The notes under the pieces: model-generated | Database searches by the model: none | The model's input: only the letters and a program-made list of their open reading frames with translations | Told to the model about the DNA's origin: nothing | Made by a program: the position numbers and the translations under genes | Shown here: in pieces, positions 51,183 to 59,710 of the stretch | Layout: each line of letters starts with the position of its first letter | How positions within the stretch are numbered: the stretch's first letter is position 1 | Assembly (NCBI RefSeq): GCF_902459485.1 | Contig: NZ_LR699119.1 | Coordinates: forward strand, 1,922,001 to 1,986,000 | Source: Aquicella siphonis | GTDB taxonomy: Bacteria > Pseudomonadota > Gammaproteobacteria > DSM-16500 | Reading direction: 5' to 3' | Length of the DNA stretch: 64,000 nucleotides

Positions 51183-52724
51183 TCAATGCCTGAAACAGCG
51201 CTTGCCGGTAAACACCATGGCGATATCGAATTCATTACATGCGGCGATCACTTCTTCATCCCGCACGGATCCGCCAGGCTGTATAATCGCGCGCACTCCG
51301 GTTTTTGCAATCCGGTCTATGCTGTCCCGGAACGGAAAAAACGCATCCGATGCCAGAACGCTATCCTGGATTTTTTCACCCGCCTTGCGCACAGCCAGAT
51401 CCACGGCATCGATACGGGAAACCTGCCCGGCGCCGATGCCGACGGTCGCGTTGTTTTTCGCGATCAATATGCCGTTGGACTTGATATGTTTCAAGACACG
51501 CCAGGCAAACAACATGGCATCCATCTCCTGCAGGCTGGGAGGGGTTCTTGTCACCACTTTCAGATCTTCGGGCCGTATGACCTGGGCATCTTTTTCCTGC
51601 ATCAACAGACCGCCGCTGATAAACTTCATTTCCCATGCCGGGCGCAAATGAACAGGCATTTCCAGAACGCGCAGATTCGGCTTGGCGGCAAGAACAGTCA
51701 GGGCCTCCTGGGTGAATGCCGGCGCGATGATCACTTCCATGAAAATGCCCGTGACCGCTTCGGCTATCATTTTCGTGCAGGGACGATTAAGCGCGATAAT
51801 TCCGCCAAACGCGGACAGCGGATCGGCTTCATAGGCGCGCGTGTACGCTTCCTCAATATTATTTCCGGTTGCCGCACCGCAGGGATTCGCATGCTTGACA
51901 ATAACGCAAGCGGGATCGGTGAATTCACTCACGCAGGAGAGCGCTGCGTCAGCATCCAGAATATTATTATAGGAGAGCGGCTTGCCCTGGATTTGCACCG
52001 AGGAAAGTATGCCGGGCGTTTCCTGCCTGAACCGATAGGCGCTGGCTTTTTGATGGGGATTTTCTCCGTAGCGGAGCTCGGTGAGTTTCTCCAGCTGCAA
52101 ATCCAGGTGCGGCGGGCATTCAGCGGGATGTTGATCACGCTCGAGAAAATAATGATGAATCATGGCGTCATAATGCGAAGTAAGAACAAATGCCTTTTGC
52201 GCGAGATTCCTGCGCGTTTCAAACTCCAGCCCGCCGGAATAACGCAATTCGCTAATAAGCTGAGGATAATCAGACGGATCCGTCACCACGCCCACCCAGG
52301 CGAAATTCTTTGCCGCGGCACGAACCATGGTCGGCCCGCCGATATCGATATATTCAACCGCCTCATCCCAGGACATGTTTTTATTTTTACTGACAGCCTG
52401 TTCAAACGGATAAAAATTGACGACGACCAGATCAATCCAGTGAATTTGATGCTGGGCGGCTTCCACAGCATGCTCATCGCGCCGTCCCAATATGCCGCCG
52501 TGGATTTTAGGATGCAGCGTCTTGACGCGCCCATCCAGCATCTCGGGCAATCCCGTGATTTCGTCCACTTGCTGATGGGGCACATCGGCATCCTTGAGCA
52601 TTTTGCTGGTGCCGCCCGTGGAAATGATCTCTACTCCCAGATGAACTAATTGCTTGGCAAGTTCCACTATGCCCGTTTTGTTGGAAACTGACAGTAAAGC
52701 GCGTTTTATTGGAGTAATAGACAT
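51183..52724 (-). CDS. purH: Bifunctional AICAR transformylase/IMP cyclohydrolase
   Basis: Catalyses the last two steps to IMP. The 513-residue protein has the N-terminal cyclohydrolase (SVSNKTGIVELAKQLVHLGVEIISTGGTSKML; VKTLHPKIHGGILGRRD) and the C-terminal transformylase (LRYGENPHQKASAY; VIVKHANPCGAATG; the end TGKRCFRH). Length and domain order are normal. The last residues read RCFRH where RHFRH is common. Confidence 0.97.
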   Translation of the reverse strand: MSITPIKRALLSVSNKTGIVELAKQLVHLGVEIISTGGTSKMLKDADVPHQQVDEITGLPEMLDGRVKTLHPKIHGGILGRRDEHAVEAAQHQIHWIDLVVVNFYPFEQAVSKNKNMSWDEAVEYIDIGGPTMVRAAAKNFAWVGVVTDPSDYPQLISELRYSGGLEFETRRNLAQKAFVLTSHYDAMIHHYFLERDQHPAECPPHLDLQLEKLTELRYGENPHQKASAYRFRQETPGILSSVQIQGKPLSYNNILDADAALSCVSEFTDPACVIVKHANPCGAATGNNIEEAYTRAYEADPLSAFGGIIALNRPCTKMIAEAVTGIFMEVIIAPAFTQEALTVLAAKPNLRVLEMPVHLRPAWEMKFISGGLLMQEKDAQVIRPEDLKVVTRTPPSLQEMDAMLFAWRVLKHIKSNGILIAKNNATVGIGAGQVSRIDAVDLAVRKAGEKIQDSVLASDAFFPFRDSIDRIAKTGVRAIIQPGGSVRDEEVIAACNEFDIAMVFTGKRCFRH

Positions 52725-52875
52725 ATGAGGCTCTGATCGACAGTGTTATTGGATTGGCATATTATAGCGGCTCGCGAGATTTTAGAAAGTAAAACGGTCG
52801 GTTTACAACGGCATTACCCTTTGAAAGATAATATTTTTCACTGCCGGTATGCGCTTAACATACAAGGCCATAAGC

Positions 52876-53754
52876 ATGAAAAATATTAACTTTCGCATTT
52901 TCGGTCTGTTTGTCTTTATCATTCTCAGCTGGGGCATGGCATGGCCCGTGAATAAAATCGGCCTGGCTTACATGACACCGGCCTGGTACACAGCGGTCCG
53001 GCTGATCGTGGGAACTGTCACCATGATGGCACTGGTCATCGCCATCGGAAAGTTCTCCCTGCCCAAACGCAGGGATTTCCCGCTGATTATCATTATTGGC
53101 CTTTTGCAGATCAGCGTGTATATCCTCCTCGCCAACATCGGGCTTGCCTACCTTCCCGCGGGACGCTCTTCATTGCTCGCCTATACCACACCGCTCTGGG
53201 TCATGCCTGCGGCAACCCTCTTTTTCAATGAAGAAGCCGGCATCCTGCGCTGGGCCGGATTTTTTCTGGGCATAGCCGGGCTGATTATTCTGCTCAGCCC
53301 CTGGGAACTGGACTGGGCGGATAAAAATATTTTGTTTGGAGCCGCCATGCTGCTGCTCGCCTCCCTGTGCTGGGCTGTTTCCATGATTTGCGCGCGCTAT
53401 ATGCACTGGTCCAAATCACCTCTGGAACTGATCCCCTGGCAGTTGCTGACAGGCACTGTCCCCATCGTGGCTTATGCTTTCATGCAGGAACCTTTAACTG
53501 CCATTCACTGGAACCTGCCTCTGGTGTTGTCACTGGTATATACCGGCATTCTGGTCACCGGATTGTCATACTGGAGCGGACTGGTTGTGAATCGGGAGCT
53601 CCCTACTATCATGGTATCGCTGGGATTTTTAATGGTGCCGGTCGTCAGTCTGATCGTGTCTTCTGTTTATATGCAGGAAGCGATCTCCCTGCCCACGATC
53701 GCAGCCATGATACTGATCATCTCCGGTATCTGTTGTGTCGTGGCAAAAGAATAA
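52876..53754 (+). CDS. DMT-superfamily (EamA) transporter
   Basis: A 292-residue, ten-helix protein with two EamA units: FGLFVFIILSWGMAWPVNKIGLAYMTPAWYTAVRL at the start, and NILFGAAMLLLASLCWAVSMICARYMHW beginning the second near residue 145. It probably exports a small metabolite or amino acid; the substrate is unknown. The frame is open to 52849, but AAGG precedes the ATG at 52876. It separates purH from the U-box gene on the opposite strand to the pur genes. Confidence 0.88.
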   Translation: MKNINFRIFGLFVFIILSWGMAWPVNKIGLAYMTPAWYTAVRLIVGTVTMMALVIAIGKFSLPKRRDFPLIIIIGLLQISVYILLANIGLAYLPAGRSSLLAYTTPLWVMPAATLFFNEEAGILRWAGFFLGIAGLIILLSPWELDWADKNILFGAAMLLLASLCWAVSMICARYMHWSKSPLELIPWQLLTGTVPIVAYAFMQEPLTAIHWNLPLVLSLVYTGILVTGLSYWSGLVVNRELPTIMVSLGFLMVPVVSLIVSSVYMQEAISLPTIAAMILIISGICCVVAKE

Positions 53755-54084
53755 TTTCCTCTGACTGTCCCATTCAGCGCCCAGGGAACCGGCAAGCCTC
53801 CCCCCTAGTAAACCGGAAAATTTATTCCAGTAAACTATTCTTAAGTTTAACTTAAGAATTAAATAATACAATCAAATCAAAACCTACCGTATATACATCG
53901 TGGCGCCGCAGCAAGATTCCGCGCCATTGAGCGGATACGGTAAAACCCGGAATTTAATCCTCTAAATAGCTGGCGGAAGGAAGGGATGAATAATACGGAT
54001 GACCATTTGACGCCGTTTTGCTGACGCAAAAAACAACGAACAATAACGACTGTGCGAGAAACAAGAAACGGGGAGAAATCGATT
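53755..54084. promoter_or_regulatory. Intergenic region with a 23-bp perfect palindrome upstream of the U-box gene
   Basis: The 330-bp A/T-rich gap has no likely gene. At 53837-53859 lies ATTCTTAAGTT-T-AACTTAAGAAT, a perfect 11-1-11 palindrome. It could be an operator or a terminator of the EamA gene (83 bases past its stop), but has no GC core. Its distance to the U-box start is about 225 bases. Confidence 0.55.
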
Positions 54085-55182
54085 ATGTTTAGAAGTATCG
54101 CCTCTTACTTCTTCGGTCAGGGAGAAAATAACCAGGCTTCAGCTTCATCCTCCAGGCCGCTAACGTTTGCGGAGCGTCTGCAAGCCTTGCATTACCCGGA
54201 AGACAAGATTCCAAACCATTTCCTCTGCCCCGTGCATCTTGTCATCATGGAAGAACCGGTCATGGTGAATAGTTTGCAAAGCAACACCTATGAAAGAAGC
54301 TCTCTGGAAGAATGGATCAAACTGGGAACGGAGGTGAACATTCTCGACCCGGTGGCACTCGCAACGGCTTTGACAATCACTCCCAAGATAGATATCAAAC
54401 GAACCCCCATCTCAACTATCACCCTGAATACCCTCCGCAAACAGGAAATCGAAGAATTTGTGTCTTCACTTGAACGCATAGACTGCCTGCAGAAAAAATT
54501 GCGTGATACTGTCGAAATATCAATTGAATGCTTGCAAACCGCCGCCGAGGGCACCGATGTATCCAGAGAAGAACTGATGTCCATGCTCGCAGATCAGCAG
54601 CGCGAGCAGAAACGGATAACAACGCAGTTAAAAATATCATTGATCGAAGCCTTGCAATGTTTTATCACGCTTACCGAAGCCGTCATCATGAAAGAAGACA
54701 CCATGCTGGAAGAGAAAACAGCAGAAATAAAAAAAATCAACGAAGACAAAATGGAACTGCTGGACGTGCTGCGTCATGACCTGGAAAACACCCATCCTGA
54801 ATTGTTTAACCTGCCATCACGCTCGAGTCAGCCTTCGTTCACCCCCTTCCTGTTTTCGTCTTACTCACACTTGAGGCATCAAAGAGCTTTCGGGGTTCTC
54901 GGGGGAAATTACGCGCTGATGTCATCTTCGACATTACTGCTCTATCAATCACTGTTCCTGGCCGGTGCTTACTCGCAGCGCCAGCCAGACAGAGTGGATC
55001 TCTCGCGGTTATCAAGAGATGAGGGTGAAAGTGCAAGTCATGAAGACGGTATGCGCCCCCCTGTCCGGACAGTTATCAGAGATGATGACCCCAGCAGCCA
55101 GAACCCGGATAATGACACCAGCCATTCTGCCGCGACAGAACCCGGCTCTTCAAATACCATGCAAAGAAAAAACTTAATGTGA
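54085..55182 (+). CDS. U-box protein with helical middle; effector candidate
   Basis: The 365-residue protein has a U-box-like domain at about 42-120: IPNHFLCPVHLVIMEEPVMVNSLQSNTYERSSLEEWI, then the RTPIS and KQEIEEFV that close the fold. Helices with coiled-coil character follow (about 125-260; QQREQKRITTQLK, EEKTAEIKKINEDKMELLDVL). There is a short hydrophobic stretch near 285-310 and a Ser/Asp/Pro-rich tail. As an E3 ligase it would act on a host ubiquitin system. A GTG at 54052 is open, but GGGGAG before the ATG at 54085 decides the start. The stop overlaps the convergent purN by nine bases. It is inserted between purH and purN. Confidence 0.72.
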   Translation: MFRSIASYFFGQGENNQASASSSRPLTFAERLQALHYPEDKIPNHFLCPVHLVIMEEPVMVNSLQSNTYERSSLEEWIKLGTEVNILDPVALATALTITPKIDIKRTPISTITLNTLRKQEIEEFVSSLERIDCLQKKLRDTVEISIECLQTAAEGTDVSREELMSMLADQQREQKRITTQLKISLIEALQCFITLTEAVIMKEDTMLEEKTAEIKKINEDKMELLDVLRHDLENTHPELFNLPSRSSQPSFTPFLFSSYSHLRHQRAFGVLGGNYALMSSSTLLLYQSLFLAGAYSQRQPDRVDLSRLSRDEGESASHEDGMRPPVRTVIRDDDPSSQNPDNDTSHSAATEPGSSNTMQRKNLM

Positions 55183-55755
55183 CATCAAGGCGGACAAATC
55201 CTGAATCGCTGCCACGAGTGCTTCGCCCTCCAGCTGCTGGACACGGTTCTTCAGGATTTCTGGCGTATCGTGCGCGTTGACCAGGCACGTTTTCTGCAGA
55301 ATAACCGGCCCGCCGTCAACCTGTTCGGTAACATGATGCACGGTACATCCGGTGACTTTTTCGCCGGATGCCAGCACGGCGCGGTGCACATCCATATCCA
55401 TCAGACCGGCGTGGGCCGGCAGCAGGGAGGGATGCACATTAATCACCCTGTTTTTCCAAGCCGCAATAAAGCCCGCGGACAAGATACGCATATAGCCGAT
55501 CAAGACCACGAGGTCTACCGCATAATGACTGAGTATCTCTGAAGTTTTCCTGTCAAATGCCTCCCGCGTAAGTCCGGCGGGATCGATATATTCTGTTTTC
55601 AGGCCGAAGGCGGCCGCGCGTTCGAGCACAGGCGCATCAGCCTTGTTGCTGATCACGATTTCGATACTTGCGGAGAGCCGTCGGGCACGGATGGCGGCAA
55701 CCACCGCATCCAGATTTGTCCCGCGCGTCGATGCGAGTATTCCCAGGCGTATCAT
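55174..55755 (-). CDS. purN: Phosphoribosylglycinamide formyltransferase
   Basis: Formylates GAR with 10-formyl-THF. The 193-residue protein has LGILASTRGTNLDAVVAAI, then DLVVLIGYMRILSAGFIAAWKNRVINVHPSLLPAHAG with catalytic Asn and His, and VTEQVDGGPVILQ. Its ATG overlaps the purD stop by four bases; it ends the purL-purN series. Confidence 0.95.
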   Translation of the reverse strand: MIRLGILASTRGTNLDAVVAAIRARRLSASIEIVISNKADAPVLERAAAFGLKTEYIDPAGLTREAFDRKTSEILSHYAVDLVVLIGYMRILSAGFIAAWKNRVINVHPSLLPAHAGLMDMDVHRAVLASGEKVTGCTVHHVTEQVDGGPVILQKTCLVNAHDTPEILKNRVQQLEGEALVAAIQDLSALMSH

Positions 55756-57068
55756 GATTCTCTCAACCTGCGCATTTCATCAATACGCCGCTGCACCAGC
55801 CGCTCTGTTCCGATATCCTCGCGATGAAAGAGCTGCCCGACTATCCCGGATACTTCCTTTTCAGCAATTTCTTCCGCGGCGGAAATGGAGTCCGCCACGC
55901 CGACATAGGCGGCCGCGCGCGATCCGGTCGCATAAATCTTGCCCTCAGCGGCATGGACAGACGCGAGATACAATTGAGATTTATTCTTCACCGCACTGAT
56001 ATCGATGACGCCATTTTTAACCGGTGTTTCCGGATATCCCAGCGGAACCGCATATTTGCACACAGTCGCCAGCGGATAAAAGCATACTTGATCACGCGTG
56101 AGATTTCCGGTGACCAGCGCTTCGCATACCTTGACAAAATCGGATTCCAGTATGGTCAACACGTTGAGCGCTTCGGGATCGCCAAACCGCGAATTGAATT
56201 CGATGACATAAACACCGCGGCGGGTCGCGATGAAACTGCCGTACAATATCCCGATATATTTTTCACCCGTTTCCTTCGTCAAGGCGCGAACCACCGCTTC
56301 ATTGATATGAAACGCGCTGACAACCTCATGTTCCGTCAGAAACGGCAGGCTGTGACTGGCATCCGAGTAACTGCCCATACCGCCGGTGTTCGGCCCTTTG
56401 TCATCGACAAACGCGCGCTTGTGATCCTGGACAATAGGCATGGGAACCACGTGTTCGCCATCACAAAAACACATGAATGAAAATTCCTGGCCGATCAGTT
56501 TTTCTTCTATCACGAATGTCTGGCCCGCGGCGAGAATTTCCCGGCAAAAATGCCGCGCTTCCTCAAATGAACGCAGGTGGTCACCCGCCACTTTCACGCC
56601 TTTGCCGCCCATGAGCCCGTTGGCCTTGACGACATAATTTCCCTCACCGAGCTGATGCAAAAATTTATCCACGCCGGAGATATCCTGAAAAACCTGATAG
56701 CGCGGCAAGCCCGGTATGTTGTATTTCTGCATCAATGTGCGCGCGTAACCCTTGCTGGTTTCAATCTGTGCGAGTTGTTTTTTAGGTCCGATAGTGGGAA
56801 TGGACATTTTCCACAAGGCATCCGCCAATCCTTTTTCCAACGGCGCTTCCGGACCAATAATGGCAAGACTGATCTGCCACTCCCGCGCCATTTTCGTTAC
56901 CTGATCGATATCACAGATATCGCCGGTCCAATAGCGCAGTGTCATTTGCCGGATACCGGGATTAAGAGAGGTGCCGCAGCAAAAAATATTCTTGCTTTGA
57001 GGTGAACGGTGTAATGCCGCCGCGATCGCGTGCTCACGCGCGCCCGAACCAATAATCAAGACATTCAT
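55752..57068 (-). CDS. purD: Phosphoribosylamine--glycine ligase
   Basis: Makes GAR from phosphoribosylamine and glycine. The 438-residue ATP-grasp protein has VLIIGSGAREHAIAAAL, IGPEAPLEKGLADALW, VVKANGLMGGKGVKVA and YIEFNSRFGDPEALNVL-type residues (VIEFNSRFGDPEALNVL). Slightly divergent from the usual PurD (VKANGLMGGKGV for VKADGLAAGKGV) but complete. Overlaps purF by one base and purN by four. Confidence 0.94.
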   Translation of the reverse strand: MNVLIIGSGAREHAIAAALHRSPQSKNIFCCGTSLNPGIRQMTLRYWTGDICDIDQVTKMAREWQISLAIIGPEAPLEKGLADALWKMSIPTIGPKKQLAQIETSKGYARTLMQKYNIPGLPRYQVFQDISGVDKFLHQLGEGNYVVKANGLMGGKGVKVAGDHLRSFEEARHFCREILAAGQTFVIEEKLIGQEFSFMCFCDGEHVVPMPIVQDHKRAFVDDKGPNTGGMGSYSDASHSLPFLTEHEVVSAFHINEAVVRALTKETGEKYIGILYGSFIATRRGVYVIEFNSRFGDPEALNVLTILESDFVKVCEALVTGNLTRDQVCFYPLATVCKYAVPLGYPETPVKNGVIDISAVKNKSQLYLASVHAAEGKIYATGSRAAAYVGVADSISAAEEIAEKEVSGIVGQLFHREDIGTERLVQRRIDEMRRLRES

Positions 57069-58570
57069 TATTTGCCGTCTCCCTGTTTTTCCGCGGCGGA
57101 ACGGCGGTCGGTTTCACGCTGCCGCTCCAGTATTGCAATTTTCTGCTCCGTAATATTGCCGCATATATAATCTCCATCCATACAAGCCATGCAAGGCTGT
57201 TTGATATGGTGCTGCCCGCGGCGCGTGACTGCTTCGACCAGGTCTTCCTGGTTTTGATACATTAAAATATCCACGCCCAGATATTTGCGTATCTGTTCTT
57301 CGGTATGATTGGCGGCAATCAGTTCCGCGCGCGACGGAATGTCTATTCCATAAAAACAGGGATTCTTGATCGGAGGACAGGTTGACACGAAATAAATGGC
57401 TTTTGCGCCGAATTCACGCACCATTTTTACAATTTCCCGCGATGTAGTGCCGCGCACAATACTGTCATCCACAATCAGCACGATTTTATTTTCAATTTCA
57501 GTGCGCTGCGGCGTCAGCTTATACCGCACACTGCGAGACCGCGCTTTCTGATTAGGCATGATAAACGTTCGACCGATGAACGGATTTTTATACAAGCCTT
57601 CGGAATAGCGCACACCCAGTTCATGGGCGAAAGAAAGCGCGGCAGTGTTTGCGGTAAACGGAGCAGGAATCACCACGTCGGGAATATGGCCAGGGTGGAT
57701 TTCCTTCCAGCGCCGCGCGAGGTTCTGGCCCATGCGCAGACGCGAGCGGTAGACACTGACGCCGTCCAGAGTGGAGTCAGGGCGGGCGAAATAGACATAT
57801 TCAAATACGCAAGGCCTGAATTCGCGCGCTTCAACCACCTGCCGGAACAATTTTCCTGATCGGCTGACATAAGCCACTTCACCCGGCTGCAAATCCCCTT
57901 TGGGTTCGAATCCAAGCGCATAAAATGCCGTGGTCTCGGATGCAAAAATATAGTCACTCGCACCATCCTTGCGCTTGCGCTCTCCCCAAACCAGCGGCCT
58001 TATGCCGTGAGGATCGCGAAACGCGACCAGACCTTTGCCAATGACCACGCTGACGATGGAATAAGAACCTTCCATGCGGCGATATATATGTTTCACCGCC
58101 TTGCACAACTGCCTGAAAAAATCCTCATCGTCATTATCGGCATAAGACCCGGTGGCGAGCTTGTCAGCAAGCATAAGCAGCAAAGCTTCGGAATCCAGTG
58201 ACGAATTCAAATGACGATGCTGCTTCAGCCGTATTTCATCAGCCAGCTCAGGGTAATTGACAATATTGCCATTGTGCGCAAGCGCGATGCCGCGCGGACT
58301 GCCTATCCAGAGAGGCTGTATGTCCGATTCGCTGTAACCGCCTGCGGTAGGGTAGCGTGTGTGTGCGATGCCGATATTACCTTTCAGCGGCAGCACATCT
58401 CCCGGCGTGAAAATTTCACGCACCAGCCCCAGACCATGCCGGGAATAGAATCGCTCATCGCAAGTGAGTATCCCCGCCGCATCCTGTCCTCTATGCTGGA
58501 GATGGATGAGGCTGTCATACAACTCTGCCGCTACTGGTTCGTGACTATAAATGCCTACAATGCCGCACAT
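57068..58570 (-). CDS. purF: Amidophosphoribosyltransferase
   Basis: First committed step of purine synthesis: PRPP and glutamine give phosphoribosylamine. The 500-residue protein has the N-terminal glutaminase with Cys2 exposed after Met removal (MCGIVGIYSHEP), IGIAHTRYPTAGG and LAHNGNIVNY. The PRPP loop is VLIVDDSIVRGTTSREIVKMV near residue 363. Late Cys (CPPIKNPC; PCMACMDGDYICG) could bind an iron-sulfur cluster as in Bacillus PurF. A 147-bp gap separates it from purC, so it may have its own promoter. Confidence 0.96.
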   Translation of the reverse strand: MCGIVGIYSHEPVAAELYDSLIHLQHRGQDAAGILTCDERFYSRHGLGLVREIFTPGDVLPLKGNIGIAHTRYPTAGGYSESDIQPLWIGSPRGIALAHNGNIVNYPELADEIRLKQHRHLNSSLDSEALLLMLADKLATGSYADNDDEDFFRQLCKAVKHIYRRMEGSYSIVSVVIGKGLVAFRDPHGIRPLVWGERKRKDGASDYIFASETTAFYALGFEPKGDLQPGEVAYVSRSGKLFRQVVEAREFRPCVFEYVYFARPDSTLDGVSVYRSRLRMGQNLARRWKEIHPGHIPDVVIPAPFTANTAALSFAHELGVRYSEGLYKNPFIGRTFIMPNQKARSRSVRYKLTPQRTEIENKIVLIVDDSIVRGTTSREIVKMVREFGAKAIYFVSTCPPIKNPCFYGIDIPSRAELIAANHTEEQIRKYLGVDILMYQNQEDLVEAVTRRGQHHIKQPCMACMDGDYICGNITEQKIAILERQRETDRRSAAEKQGDGK

Positions 58571-58717
58571 GGTTACACCACAATAAAAGTGAGTTTATAC
58601 AGGCCACGGGGCGCGAGACCTCGTGGGGAAAGAAATAATATATCAGAATCCGGCCTGTCAGCTTTCCTGGATCCGCGCTGCGCGCGGCATCGCATGTGTA
58701 GAAGCGGCACCCCTGAT

Positions 58718-59710
58718 TTAGCCCAGGTATCCCGCTACATTGCGCAAAATTCTTTTATCAATCGGGCGGCCCGGCTGCTGCGCGAAAGAAAAGGGTTTGC
58801 CTGTGATCATTTCATACAACTGAATATAACGGGCAGCCAGGGTCTCGACTAACTCCTGTGGCGCCTGAGGCAGGGTTTTATCCTGGTAGGGATCACAGTG
58901 TTTGGCGAACCAGATGCGTAAAAATTCCTTGTCTATGTTTTCAGGTTCCAGGCCCTGGTCAAGACGCTCCTGATAACTGTTCGCCAGCCAATACCGGCTT
59001 GAATCCGGCGTATGGATTTCATCCACGACAACAATACGGCCTTGCGGATCACGGCCGAATTCATATTTGGTGTCCACCAGAATCAATCCATGCTTCGCCG
59101 CAATTTCCACACCCGCCTGATAAAGGGTTAAAGCCATGCGGCTGGTCTCATCCCAGTCAGCCTGCGTCATCCAGCCCTCGGAAACAATCTGTTCCGGAGA
59201 AATGGGACGATCATGTTCCGTTTCCTTGGTGGTAGGGGTCAGGACCGGGCGGGCCAGCTTCTGGTTTTTCTTCAATCCTTCCGGAAAAGTGATGCCGCAA
59301 TATTCGCGTACGCCTTTCTGATATTGAGTCCAGAGCGAGGTTCCCGTGGTGCCGGTGATATACCCGCGGACGACAAATTCGATAGGGAATACCTGGCATT
59401 TTTTTGCAATGACCACATTCGGATCAGGCACGGCAATCAGGTGGTTGGGAACCAGATCAGCGGTTTGCTCAAACCACCAGGCGCTGGTGAGGTTCAAGAC
59501 CTGGCCTTTGTAAGGAATCAACGCCAGCTGGCGGTCAAAAGCCGTCAGACGGTCTGTGGTCACCAGCATCAATTTATCGCCAAGGTCGTAAGCATCCCGA
59601 ACCTTGCCCTGATATTTACGGCCGAAATTAAAAGACGTCTCGGTCAGGCAGTATGGCAGCGCGGAGCGAATAAGCTCGCGGTATGAATCAGTTATATTGG
59701 AAGCAGTCAT
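58718..59710 (-). CDS. purC: SAICAR synthase
   Basis: Joins aspartate to CAIR. The 330-residue protein is longer than the 237-residue enteric PurC, but has the family motifs KYQGKVRDAYDLGDKLMLVTTDRLTAFDRQL, FVVRGYITGTTGTSLW, LARPVLTPTTKETEHDRPIS and ILVDTKYEFGRDPQGRIVVVDEIHTPDSSRYW, as in the long type of bacteria and yeast. Its start overlaps the purQS frame by 23 bases. Confidence 0.95.
   Translation of the reverse strand: MTASNITDSYRELIRSALPYCLTETSFNFGRKYQGKVRDAYDLGDKLMLVTTDRLTAFDRQLALIPYKGQVLNLTSAWWFEQTADLVPNHLIAVPDPNVVIAKKCQVFPIEFVVRGYITGTTGTSLWTQYQKGVREYCGITFPEGLKKNQKLARPVLTPTTKETEHDRPISPEQIVSEGWMTQADWDETSRMALTLYQAGVEIAAKHGLILVDTKYEFGRDPQGRIVVVDEIHTPDSSRYWLANSYQERLDQGLEPENIDKEFLRIWFAKHCDPYQDKTLPQAPQELVETLAARYIQLYEMITGKPFSFAQQPGRPIDKRILRNVAGYLG

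Noticed and set aside
51186-52649. A 487-codon open frame on the plus strand
   Set aside because: It lies wholly antisense to purH, which has all family motifs; the protein is low in recognisable structure.
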